Positions 36,426 through 47,663 of a DNA stretch of 64,000 nucleotides are shown in pieces. Origin of the DNA: Dillenia suffruticosa. Lineage: Eukaryota; Streptophyta; Magnoliopsida; Dilleniales; Dilleniaceae. The stretch lies in assembly GCA_033439265.1 (NCBI GenBank), contig JAVTVX010000013.1, forward strand, positions 22,362,500 through 22,426,499. The letters run 5' to 3'. The translations under genes were made by a program, and so were the position numbers. How positions within the stretch are numbered: the first letter of the stretch is position 1; each line of letters begins with the position of its first letter. Under the pieces are notes generated by a model. It was not told where the DNA came from, did not search any database, and was given only the letters and a program-made list of their open reading frames with translations.

Positions 36426-37710
36426 TCCCCCCTCCCCCCCCTCTCCCCTCCCCCCTCCCCCCCTCGCTTCTCCTTCTTCCCTCTCCCCTTTCCCCTTCTG
36501 CATTCAGCCCTCCTCCCCTCTTCGTCTCCTCTCCTCTCCCGCAGCTGAGCTTCTGCCTCTTACTTTCTCTCACAATCCCTTAGATCTGGTCATTCAGAAG
36601 GAGGAAGAAAACTACTGAACCTATCGGAACTTTCAACAATCTATCATTCAATATTAAACAGTGTTTTTTTCAAAAATCAAAGGTATAATTTTTCCTATAT
36701 CAATTTCAATTATTTGTGTTGTATTATAAGCATGTGTTGAATGAAATTTATGCTTTATAGTCAATAGATTTATATGAATTTTGTAATTAATTTTTAATTA
36801 ATGATGTTATTAATTAGGATTTAGTATGATTAATTAATTTAATAAATATTAGATATTTAGTTAATTAAGATTAATATTAAATTAGTTGATTAAATATAGA
36901 TGCAATTTAAATTTTATTGTATATAGATTAAATTTAAATTTAATATACGGTAAATATAATTTTTAAATTAAATGACTATATTAAAGATAAAATTAATTAG
37001 TAGTAACTTAATACAATAATTTGTAAAGTGTAAACTATATTAATTTGATATTGATAAAATATAAATTTAATGTAAATTAAAAATTTGTTAGTAGTAACTT
37101 AAAACAATAATTTAGTACTAATTAAATTTTTATTGGGAGTTTTTTTTAAGTAAACTATATTAATAGTTATATTAAATTATTAATTATTATAAATTTTGTA
37201 GTTGAATATATTTGAAATTACTATATTTACATTAAAATATTTTAAATTAAATGACCATATTTAAATATTTTTAAGTGATCATATTTTAATTACTTAAGTA
37301 AATTTAAAATTTAGATTAAATATTAATGTTGATGTTTAAATATATTTTCATTAAAATATTTTAAATTAAACGATTATATTTAAATTTAGAATGTATTAAT
37401 GTGTAAATATATAAATTGTTATAATAAATAGAGTTATAAAATATAATATATTAATACTTTTAGTTTAATATAAAGTATTAATAAATATTAAAAATATGTA
37501 ATATTTTTTATTAATAATATAAATATTTTAATGTAAAATTATTTTAAAAATTATTTTAGTTAATATTTAATAATTTAATTCTAAATATTAAAATTATTAA
37601 AATGAGTATTTTTATCAAATTGTTAATTTATCATAATGTGGTGATATATTATTAATTCTAATATACATTTATATATATATACTAATTATTATACTTTTTT
37701 AATATTTCAG

Positions 37711-39628
37711 ATGGATCCCTAACCTATTGATCCGAGTTTTCTACGCTTGCAGCGAGAACACCGCTCTACTAGAGTTTGGGAGGGAGATGATAGTAACTGG
37801 CTTGTCTGCCGTAGATGTGAGGCAGTATTACGACGTTTAAGGCATGGTCATATTGACGAGAGAGTAGTTACCTTCCTACAGGCGTCGGGTTTTTTAGGAG
37901 TCGCTCGACTTCATTTTATCCAGTTGAATTGACATCTCATCACAGCCGTAGTGGAGAGATGGAGGTAGGAGACACACACATTTCATATGCGCCACGGTGA
38001 GGTTACAGTTACCCTACAAAATGTAGAAGTTATTTTATGTTTACCTTTAGATGGAATACCCGTGGTAGCTAGGACGACGGGTTTCTTGTGGGTTGCGCTG
38101 TGTCAGAGATTATTAGGTGTTAACCCTCATCGTTCAGTTTTTAAGAGTCATACATTGAGTATGCTGTGGTTGTCAAATTTTATTGGTGACTTGCCCTACG
38201 ATGCTGATTATGAACATATTTTGCGATGGATACGGGGTATATATTACTGTTGATAGGGGTGTTTTATTTTCTAATAAAAGTGGTTATTATGTATATTTAC
38301 AGTATTTATTAGTATTAGAGAATTTAGATTACTCTAGTCGTCGTAGTTGGGGTTCTGCGTGTTTGGCTTATTTGTAGAGACAGCTTTGTATAGTCTCGCA
38401 CGCAGACTCGCATGAGATCTGCGGGGCTTTGATTCTTTTACAGATTTGGGCATGGGAGAGATTTCCATGTATAACTCTTATTAAGCGATCTTTATATGTC
38501 AAGGGGGAAGGGCCATTAGCTTTGCGGTGGAGGGGGGATTTTGATGTCACTTCCCTTCCTATACACGTCGTGACCGTATATAGGGAGGCATTAGATAGAC
38601 TGGAGAGCGATGACGTGGTCTGGCAGCCTTACATTGAGGACATATTATCTTCTCTCCCCGACTATTGTCATGAGAGTAGAGATATTTGGCATGCACGCGT
38701 AACACTTATCTGTTTTTCTATTGTGGAGTGACACTTTTCAGATCGAGTGATCCGTCAGTACGGATGATTTCAATTCATTCCGGATCACTGCGATACTGAG
38801 TATCGATTGCATGAGATTAACACGTGTGGTTCACAGGAGACAGATTGGTCAATCGAGCATGCCAGTTACATCGAGATTTGGACTCATCGACGCGATCATC
38901 TAGTCCCTATTGACAGGTCAGTTGGAACCACTGTCCATCGTTCTTACACCGCATGGTACCGTACCATATCTCATATATTTATTGGTCGGCATGGAGCTTG
39001 TTTGGGATATTTGGTAATTGTATAGTTTAATTTTTCTATTTATATCAATTATTTTATATTAATTATTTTGTTCTTTACCTAACGTGTATCGAGATCTTTT
39101 TAGTGGGATTCACTGCATCAGAGTCGAAGAGACTCTCATGATGTTCATATCCGTGGAGTGACGGATACGTGTATTTCAGTTTTGAGTGATGACATGGCTT
39201 ACCTCTTGAGATCTAGACACCCTAGAGGTCGTGCTAAGCGAGGTACTGAGGAGCAGCGACCTCGACTGAGCCAAGCGAGACCACGTTTGAGGCAGACGGT
39301 GCCGCAGGATGCGTCACCATTTTCAACTCAGCATCCGGAGGACGTCGCAGGACCTTCCAATACTTTTGAGGACTTCTTGTCTTTCTACACACCAGTGTTT
39401 GAGTTCCCTCATTTCTCTACTTCTAACGCCCCACAGAGGGGCATTCGTATAGATGAAGAACAGATACAATTTCAGAGAGATGATGCACGCACCACTTACC
39501 ATGTTTCCCCTCCACGTTTTAGTGATGTAGCACCCTCCCAGATCACACAGTTATATAATCTGGGTTTACTATCTCAAGACGACACTACAAATATTAGGAG
39601 AGATTTAGATGTTACACGTCAACGTTAG
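37711..39628 (+). pseudogene. Plant mobile domain (MAIN-like/PMD) gene, broken
   Basis: It begins at an ATG after an acceptor-like aatatttcag, but the reading frame hits TAA at codon 4 (37720), TGA at 37930, TAG at 37966 and TGA at 38251, then changes frame. Reading through, the order of PMD blocks is clear: IDPSFLRLQREHRSTRVWEG, ASGFLGVARL, LITAVVERWR, ETHTFHMRHGEVTVTLQNVE, LPLDGIPVV, GPLALRWRG, IWHARVTLICFSIVE, DWSIEHASYIEIW, ending in a polar tail (RSRHPRGRAKR). PMD (PF10536) proteins occur both as host genes (MAIN, MAIL1) and as cargo of transposons. This copy is transposon cargo and dead. Confidence 0.85.
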
Positions 39629-42304
39629 TTACATTTTATGTACTTTGTAACCTATATTATCTTAATAATAATTCAATTCACTTATATATGTTTATTTCTC
39701 CGATTTTTTTTGTTTCGTTTCTCTTTTATGTTCTATATATCAAAAAAATTTTTTTTCCACATTATTATTTTTCTTAACTGTTCATAAAATACACATTTGT
39801 TTTGACCCACAGATTCTATATGTTAGAATAGCTGAACACATATATGGATGATACGGACGAGCCTACTAAGTCACAGGTTGGGTCCGTTGGGCCAGAGGGT
39901 CTTTCAAATTTCGATTTTGATTTTCCCTAACACATATATCGATGGTATGATCGACCCGTCTGAGTAATGTGTTTTGGCCCATTGACCCGCGGGCCGACCC
40001 GTTTCCCACGGCCCAACATTAAGTTTTGCGGTCAAGCATCATGATTTCCGCGTCTTCAAGACACGAAAAGCATGATGTCCGCATCTTCAAAACACGGAAA
40101 TGTTTGCCTTTCCTGTAGCACGTGGCACTGTCGTGGGTTGAACCCACAACAAATACTTCCGCGTATCTAATTTTCGACAAAATCAGATTATTTTTGAAAA
40201 TTATTTTGTCTCGAGTTATTTTAAAATTTTTTTTTTAATATAAGTCAATTCCGTACATCTCTCTGACGTGTTCTTGTTTTGTAGAGTCCAAGTTTGATGG
40301 GACTCGTGGTTTGAAAATGTTTTTCTCAAAGTCGTAACCTACACTTATACACCCGCAGGTACCGAAACATGTCCTGCTTTGAGCAATAAGCTTGCATTCA
40401 AAAACCCTTCTTCATGCTCAAAATTGTTATCCCACTTGGAGAGAACTGATTGTTCTTCCTTCTCGTGTCCCTCGTTTTCTATTCAAAAACTTTCGTAATA
40501 TAGTTATAAAATTTGAATTTTAAATCTTATTTAATTGAAGTAGTGCATATTCCGCCATAGTTTTTGGGATTCCAATGCCTTCTTTGTGTCTAATGGTTGT
40601 CCATTTAAAAGGTTCTGAGCCCAATAAAAACACGGCTTCTTCTATTAAACATGACATGCCTGTATTCTATACATGAGATGCGAGATTTAACATTTGGAAT
40701 GGTGCAACAAATGAATGAGACGGATCTGAGCATCATGATTGATTTGCAAGGAATAAAAGAAAAAATTTTCTATCTGTGGGATAAAAATGGTTTATATTTT
40801 TGTACCTCTTTGTGAGGGGACAAAGAAGGAGAGACAATATGATTTTTTTTCACCTTTATCTTCATATATTTTTAAGTGAGACATTTCAAGCGAGAGTCTG
40901 TAAACTTGATGAACCACCATAGACGTGTGCTGTTGTTTTCGTTTAAAGTTCTTCCAAGAAATGTTGAAATGTTCCATTTGAGACTTGGAATTTTAAGGGA
41001 AGATCATACTGCAGATATGTTGACTCTTCATTAGTCTCTCTCTGCCTTGCAAAATTTAATGTGGAAGATTTCATGTCCGTTGATCATGACCGATTCAATT
41101 AACAACCTAATGCGTGACTCATCTTAGCTTCTTTTTTGCCTCATGCTCAAGTCAAATTAGGACAACCTTCAAACATAAAAAAATTAATATATGTAGAGAT
41201 TTTTTGTCCCTTTGAGGAAAAAAAAAGAAAAAAAAAAGTCATGGCATACCTAAGTGTAGAGATTTTTCTCGATTTGCTTCGGTACACCAATCATATTTTT
41301 CTTCTTTCTCGAACCGTTTCTGTGTATTGCGGCTGTCCTGCAAAAATGCCTCAATCGTCAACCAATGGTACACACGTCGCCGATTCATGTCTGATGGGTT
41401 TGCTTTTTGGTGAAATCTTGTACTTTTACTAGAAACAGAGAAGGGCAGGCACAGATCCTAGATGTTTCTTCCTTTCTCACTTCACTGCCACCGGCGTGTA
41501 CAGAAGGACGAACTCCAGCGTTGTGTCTATAGCCCTCACTGCTTTTAAAAATTTGCTTCATGATTAACTCTAATATAATAAAAACGTTTTAATAGTGGCA
41601 CTTTCTCTTTTTTTCAGGTTTGCTCGTAGTTCATAAAACAATATATGATGGTTCTCCTTTTATTTAAATTCAGATTTTCAGAATTAAAATTATCCACTAA
41701 AAAATAATTTATTTAAACTTAATTTATAGATATAACTTGTTTTTTTCCAAATGTTGGTAGATTTCATATTAGTTCATCATAATACGATGTTTGTCATGTT
41801 TAACCTACCCTTATTTGAAAATTTTCTAAATGACTGTTTAGTTAAAGGGTATGAGTTTTAAAACTGGGAATAAAATCTATATTGATTGTTCGGATTAGTA
41901 GAATAGAAATGAAAGAATGGGAATGAAACATTCAAACTATGGATTTTATGACTAAAATGATGGGTTTTGAACCAAACCCATCTCTGAAGCCCATTGTTCG
42001 ACTGTTTACCCTTCAACTCTCTCTCTCTCTCAATTTCTGAAACTCCCCATCCCTCCCGTCTCTCTCCCCTATCGTTCGACCAGGTGAAGCCATGTTGGAG
42101 ATGGCAACGACAAATCTAGAGGGAATCGATGGAGTTCGAATGATATCGAACGTGTCTAAATGGGGTTTTCCCTTTTCTCTCACCTCTCTCTACAATTCCC
42201 CTCTTTTCTGTGACTCTCTCTCTCTCCCCACTTTTTTCTCTGTTATCTTTTCTCGCTTTCCCTCATTCTCTAAACCTATTTGCTCTCTCTCTCTATACAC
42301 TGCA

Positions 42305-43537
42305 ATGGCGGACTCATTTCACTCTCTATCTCCATCGATCGTGTTAGGCTTATCGTCCTTTTCTGGAGCTGTCGATGACACTTATGAAGACGGTTGTAGC
42401 ATTTGCCTTGAACCTTTCGACTCCCAAGAACCTGTCACTGTATTCTGTCTCTCTACTGTAATTTTAAAATTTTAAGTTATCTGCTTGTGGGAAAGGTTAT
42501 CATTGGGCTGAATTTTGGGAAGTCTCATAAAAAAAAAATTAAAATAATCTACTGCGAAAAAAAATATATCTGATCCTAACCTCTATTTGTTGGGTTGAAC
42601 GCGCGACATAGCTCCCGATGCTCCTCCCTCCCTCCCTCCCTCCCTCCCTCCCCAGCGGCAATCCTCCCTCTCTCTCCCCCCTCGCGGCTCTCTCTCTCTC
42701 CCCCCACGGCACTCCTCCCTCTACGCGGCTCCTGCGGCAATCCTCCCTCTCTCCCTCCCTCCTGCACAGTAGTCCTCCCTCCCCGTGGCTTTTTCTCTTC
42801 CCCTGCAGCTCTCTCTCTCACCCCCGGGGCACTCCTCCCCCTCCGGGGCTCCCGTAGCGGTCCTCCCTCCCTCCTCTCGTGTTAGTCCTCCCTCCCTCCC
42901 TCTCTCTCGTCCCCCGCAGCACTTCTCTCTCCCTCGCAGCACTCCCCGCTCTCTCCTCCCTGCGGCTCTCTCTCTCTTCCCCTTACAGCCCTCTTTTTCC
43001 CCGTGGCACTCCTCCCCCTCCGCGGTGGAGTGCCGCGGGAGTGAGTGGAGCACCACGACAGGGGAGATATCGCGTCTTAGAGACGTGAAAAGCTATGTTA
43101 CGTTTTGAAAACGCGACACACTGTATCCTCTACCATCGCGACATGACATACTGTATCTTCTGTCATAGCGACACGATACTATATCACGAATTCAAATCAT
43201 GACAAATGATGATCATTTTCGAAATTATATTTTCTCGAAATTCATTTACATTTTTTTTTTGGGTTCAGATGTATCTAAATTTTGATACTATATTACGATT
43301 TTTGATTGAAAGTTCCCCTTTTAAGTTTAATTTTCTGAACACAAGATTTGGATCTTAAGTAATCATGACTTGATTGGCCCTTCAAAAAGGGGTTTAATTT
43401 GATAAATATATATTTATTTTTCGTATTTCTGTTGGAATTAGTGGTTCTATATTGAAGTAGAGGAACAATCGATCGAAGAAGTAACTTTTGGCTTCATTTT
43501 GTTTCAGATCACCACTCGCAGACATGAATACCATAAT
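42305..43537 (+). pseudogene. RHF1A-like RING-H2 fragment (unit 3), interrupted
   Basis: Copy of the fragment at 32555-33041: exon piece 42305-42439 (DGCSICLEPFDSQEPVT, then GT) and exon piece 43508-43537. The intron between them has received the 758-bp insert. In the second piece the expected zinc ligand Cys of TTCRHEYH is Arg (cgc for tgc: ITTRRHEYH), so this copy has decayed further than the unit 2 copy. Truncated in mid-RING like its sister. Confidence 0.72.
42518..43275. mobile_element. 758-bp CT-rich non-autonomous MULE relative
   Basis: Bounded by 9-base duplications tgaattttg (42509-42517) and taaattttg (43276-43284). The uninterrupted site ttgaattttgatgttatctt is present at the equivalent place in unit 2 (32759-32778). 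Its left end shares the pattern of the 4.2-kb MULE ends, including ttaaaataatc and gggttgaacgcgcgaca. It also shares the CT-rich core (42610-43030, ccctccctcc runs) and cgcgtcttagagacg-type repeats near its right end. The terminal repeats are much degraded. The open frames across the CT-rich tract are composition artefacts. Confidence 0.7.
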
Positions 43538-44123
43538 TTTGTTTTTTCCTTTTGGGTTCTGATTTTTTATGAAGGATAAAATTAATAATTATAATATTAA
43601 AGAAAATTAAATTAAATTAAAAAAATAAAATAGATGATAATTATAGTTTTTATTTTATAAAATAAAATAAAAATTTTAAAATGTTAATTTTAAAATATTT
43701 TTTATCAAGAATAAAATTGACGATTATACCATTTTTATTTCAAAAAATATACAAATCAAATATTAACGATGTTAATCACATATATTTCAAAATTTGAACT
43801 AAACAATTGATATCGGATGATTCCGATTTTTAAGATTTTTAATTCCGTATCGATTGTTAAGCGTGAGCTAAACGCCACCTAAGTTTCTATCATAGTATTT
43901 TTAATTAAAATTGGATTGAAGTATAGAAATTAAGATAACTATATATATAACGGTATAATTCTATTTTCATTTTGTTATATTGGAATGCTTAATTACAGCC
44001 CTAATACACTCGTAATCATTATCATTTCTATCCATCAGAAGCTGTACCCAAACGTAAAATTATTACACACAAAAATCAAATACATAAAAATTATTAGGTC
44101 AGAAGATAGCAATCGAACCAAAA

Positions 44124-45989
44124 TCAGCCACGAAGTGATCTCTCCCCCGATTTCCTCGAATACGACGTTGTCCCACTCCTCGACTCCTCCTGCCCAAAAA
44201 ACAAATCCGACAGGTGATTCCCCAAATCCTCTGGGGCAAATCTGACGAATCGGCCCAACAGGTTCCGATGAGTCTCGTACATGACCCGATACTTCGGCAC
44301 AATCTTCCTCGCCATGGAATTCTTAAATGGGTCACGCAGTCTCGGGTCGGGTATGACACAAGAACTCTGCTTCAGACACGCTTGTTCAAATTCGTAATTA
44401 AATCTCCTAAACCACTCCTTCGCTTCGTCCTCTGTCATGCTCTCCGCCGTCGAATCATCGATAAATGACGTCATCACCTTCCCCCAAGCTAACTTCTCGT
44501 AATTCGACGCAAACTGCTTGATTTTCATCTCGTATTTTGTGATCCAATCTTCTCCGAGAAGGTACTGGAGATTGGATGATCGGACGGCGGAGATTCCGTG
44601 CTGGAGATTGTTCGCTAGGAAGAGGTAAGAAAGAGCAACATCCTTGTACTTCTCTGCTTTGCCGTCGAGTTTGCAGAGGAGGACAACGATTAACCACGCG
44701 AGTTTCACAGACACCGCCGGCGTAGGAGACGATTCGTTGGATTTGGGGTTGTCGAAGCAAGACTCCATCAACGGAGACTTCGCCAGAGGAGAATCTTCGG
44801 CGAGGATTTCGCCGAGTGTAATCCAGTAATTTGACAGCCGCGAGATGAACTCCATTGTGTTTAGTGTGAGAGAGTGAATTCCTCCTCCACTGGGAAGCAA
44901 CGATTTTAGCGGGTCCTTTTGGACCGTTGATTCGAATTCTGTTAGCATGGTCCGCACAGATTCGCTCAGCCTGACATATGACGTCAGCGCCTGCGACCGG
45001 ACGGCTGAGAGGGAATCATAAGAGAAAATCGACTCAATTTCCGGCCAGTAATCGGATATCGCCGAATACATATCCAGCGCACGGAATATTTTCCCCGGCG
45101 ACCTCTTACCTTTCGCCACGTGTTCAGGAAACGCGAAAAGGCGAGCCGCTGCTACGCTCGTGATCTCAGCGAAACACGACTCTCTCATCGAGTCGGACGC
45201 GCCAAACACGTGATCGCAGAGGATTCTCTCACCGTGGAACAGAGTCTTCACCGCAATCTTCAGAGCATCTAACCAGGTCTTGATCTTCACCTCCAAAACC
45301 TCCCAATCCATCTTACGAATCTGATTGAAGCTCAATAGATCAACTCCGAGCCGATAAATGCCTTCGTCTACAATCGATTTTCGAATAATCGTGTAAATCT
45401 TCACACATTCTTTGCTATAGCCGGAGAAAATCATGCACTCGGCGATCAATCTCAGATCCGTCAACGCAACCATCGAAACTCGCTTGACTTTCGAGATGGA
45501 ATCTCTGACAATTCGAATCTCATCATCTTCGGGAGAATTATCGGAATCGAAATCTGAAGTACTTGACCGAGTAGATCTGGCGGAAACGGACTCAGGATCC
45601 AAGTGATCGCGGCTGGAAGATAGCAACTGGTAGAATTCTTTCTCAAGACGCTTCATTGCTATCTGCATCAGATTCTGAGCTTTTGCAAGCAATTCAGAGC
45701 TTGAATCTTCGGAGACAAGCAAATGCATGGTTTTCTGAAGTTGGTGAACGCACTTGAGAAAACCTTGGGCTTCGCGACGGTTTTCGTGGAAGAGAGAGGT
45801 GACTTTGGCGAATGTAGAAGTTTCTGTGTTCCACTTCATGATCATGGAGTCTGCAACCTGAATGCTCCGTTCGAGTTTGGATATTGGAGGACTAGGAGTG
45901 TTTGCCAGAGAAAAACGAAGACTCGATTCCCTAAAAGATGCCGTTTTGGGAGCGTAGCAGAGAAGGCTTCCCATTCCTTTTATCGGCAT
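44124..45989 (-). CDS. EXO70H: EXO70H-type exocyst subunit, copy 3 (621 aa)
   Basis: Intact intronless paralogue, same length as copy 1. The frame is open further upstream to 46154, but I place the start at 45989 because MPIKGMG aligns with the starts of copies 1 and 2, and the extension would translate the CT-rich leader and TATA region. It has the complete acidic linker DFDSDNSPEDDE and the same core blocks as copy 1 (GYSKECVKIYTIIRKSIVDE, GERILCDHVF, MDWEVLEVKIKTWL with one Asn-to-Thr change). The C-terminal part is closer to copy 2 (FRRFNYEFEQACLKQ, NLLGRFVRF). Of the three copies it has the most canonical TATA box and a short leader, so it may be the best-expressed one; that is inference. 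Confidence 0.93.
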   Translation of the reverse strand: MPIKGMGSLLCYAPKTASFRESSLRFSLANTPSPPISKLERSIQVADSMIMKWNTETSTFAKVTSLFHENRREAQGFLKCVHQLQKTMHLLVSEDSSSELLAKAQNLMQIAMKRLEKEFYQLLSSSRDHLDPESVSARSTRSSTSDFDSDNSPEDDEIRIVRDSISKVKRVSMVALTDLRLIAECMIFSGYSKECVKIYTIIRKSIVDEGIYRLGVDLLSFNQIRKMDWEVLEVKIKTWLDALKIAVKTLFHGERILCDHVFGASDSMRESCFAEITSVAAARLFAFPEHVAKGKRSPGKIFRALDMYSAISDYWPEIESIFSYDSLSAVRSQALTSYVRLSESVRTMLTEFESTVQKDPLKSLLPSGGGIHSLTLNTMEFISRLSNYWITLGEILAEDSPLAKSPLMESCFDNPKSNESSPTPAVSVKLAWLIVVLLCKLDGKAEKYKDVALSYLFLANNLQHGISAVRSSNLQYLLGEDWITKYEMKIKQFASNYEKLAWGKVMTSFIDDSTAESMTEDEAKEWFRRFNYEFEQACLKQSSCVIPDPRLRDPFKNSMARKIVPKYRVMYETHRNLLGRFVRFAPEDLGNHLSDLFFGQEESRSGTTSYSRKSGERSLRG

Positions 45990-46083
45990 TCCTTGGTTGG
46001 AGAGAGAGAGCGAGCGAGAGAGAGATATAGATATTTTGGATTCTCTCTCTTGAAAGTGCATGGGAGTATGGGGAGGAGGTTTG

Positions 46084-46091
46084 TATTTATA
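46084..46091 (-). promoter_or_regulatory. TATA box of EXO70H copy 3
   Basis: Minus strand TATAAATA, canonical, 95 bases above the ATG, inside an upstream block conserved in all three units (about 300 bases). Confidence 0.7.
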
Positions 46092-47663
46092 GGGAAAAAA
46101 TGGGTGGCGGAATTTGGACGCGGAGACTTTTGAAGCACGCACGCATGCATGCACACGAAGAAAAGGGAGATGGTTGGTTGATGGAGAGCCGGTGAAACGA
46201 GGAAACCGTTATGCAACTGAGCTACATGTAACTTTGCTAGCATCATCTGATAACCGCAACGAGGGGACCCAGGTGGGAAAATGGAGAAAATTTGTGGTCA
46301 CCTGGGAAAAATTCAAAACAATAACAATTACGGTGCGTAAGTTCCGTACGCCTCATGATCGCTGTTTTGACTGGCCAAAGCCTCGGAGGGGTGATTATTC
46401 AAAATATATTTAAGGGGTAAAAAAAATTAAAGCTTACAAATTTAAACTGAATTCAAACCCATAATATTATATTTTACTAACATAATTTCAAATAATTTGG
46501 GTTTCAATGTTTTCCCCGCGGCCGAGGCCCTTCTCTGAGAAAAAAGGGTTTATTGTGATTTTCTTGTTTGTTTAAATTATTTTTGTTACAACGAAACGGG
46601 AAGAAACAAGAAACAAGAAAGTTAATGTGTCTTTATTTTGTAGATTCCAAGTTTGATGGGACTCGTGGTTTGAAAATGTTTTTCTCAAAGTCGTAACATG
46701 CAATTATACACCAGCGAGTACGGAAACATGTCCTTGGTTTTTGTTTAGTCTTGTACGAAACATGGGTGTTGGAGGTGCGGCCAAGACAGATCAAGTATTT
46801 TATTTATTTTATTTAATTATTCTTTAAAATTAATTTTATACATTATTATAATTTGTTTCTCGAGCTTTTTAGACTTGATTTGTATCGAGCTTTTATCTTT
46901 TTTTAATTATTTTTTTCTTTAACCAAGTCTCCTCGATATTTATGAAGACCGTCTGCTTTAAAATTTTCATCGATTTTAAGTGTTGAAATTATTTTTAACG
47001 ACAATTATTTGGGAGGAAGCGCATTCAAAAACCCTTCTTCATGCTCGAAATTGTTATCCCACTTTGGGAGAGCTGATTGTTCTTCCTTTTCCGGTTCCTC
47101 CTTTTCTATGCAAGCGGAGGAGGGTGGCGCACCTCACTGCTGGAATTAGCATGGCCTATATAGGATAGGAGTATCAACTTTGTCAAAATTAAAAGATCAT
47201 TTTCTTTTCTAATTCATTGCAAATGAAGGGAAGTTTATGATTTTCTTTTCCTCCGTCTCCTTTTTGATATTTGAATTTTACTTCTTTCCGGCGCATGCGG
47301 TCATCCTAGGCATATTTTGCAATCTCTTTGTGGATTATATAATTTGTTTAATATTCATATAAGGATTTATTTATTTATTTATTTTTATTTTCATGCATAT
47401 TCAACCAAAAAAAAGGAGGCAATTATTCATTCTAGACCTAGTGAGAGGAGGTGAAAATGTTTGAATCAAAATTTTGAAAATTATGGTAGCCATAAGAAAA
47501 AAGTAATAGCATATGGTTAGTATATTTGTTCTTCAAGAATTTAATTTGAGAATGGCCATTGGAGGATAAGCCACAAAAAAGAAAAAAGAAATCAGAAAAG
47601 AAAAAAAAAAGAAAAAAGAAAAAGGAAGACTGAGACTTTTCTGGGTGCAGACCAGTGTTATAT

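Larger units (their letters stand above)
36087..40263. mobile_element. Mutator-like element (4177 bp) with plant mobile domain, unit 2
   Basis: Long inverted ends of about 150 bp begin GAGAGATGTACGGAATTGAC on both sides (36087 inward and 40263 inward). They are flanked by near-matching 9-base duplications, taatgtgtt (36078-36086) and tgacgtgtt (40264-40272). Units 1 and 3 lack the insert, and their sequence continues across it. Inside the ends are GC-rich subterminal repeats around cgcgtcttcaagacgcgg (36230-36425 and 40020-40105), a CT-rich tract (36425-36545), AT-rich filler and a broken mobile-domain gene. No MuDR transposase is visible, so it is non-autonomous. Confidence 0.88.
31001..40877. 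repeat. Tandem duplication unit 2 (EXO70H copy 2)
   Basis: It starts gagacatttcaagcgagagt (31001) and ends ..tatttttaagt (40877), where unit 3 begins. It contains the Harbinger-like insert (32069-33392), EXO70H copy 2, and the MULE (36087-40263). Right of the MULE the unit follows units 1 and 3 only to about 40480, then jumps to the sequence near the unit end. It has therefore lost what corresponds to about 25158-30620 of unit 1 (about 47110-49985 of unit 3). Confidence 0.9.
41830..43879. mobile_element. Harbinger-like element with RING fragment (unit 3), interrupted
   Basis: Second copy of the element at 32069-33392. It is flanked by TAA at 41827-41829 and 43880-43882. The left end reads ATGACTGTTTAGTTAAAGG and the right end reads inward GGTGGCGTTTAGCTCACGC. 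It is split by the 758-bp insert at 42518-43275. Its presence in units 2 and 3 but not 1 places its insertion after unit 1 separated. Confidence 0.7.

Noticed and set aside
42576..43108. Overlapping Pro/Ser/Leu-rich and Arg/Glu-rich frames in three or more readings
   Set aside because: Artefacts of CCCTCC-type low complexity in the 758-bp insert.
45990..46154. 55-residue N-terminal extension of EXO70H copy 3
   Set aside because: It would translate the TATA region and CT-rich leader; the other copies start at MPIKGM.
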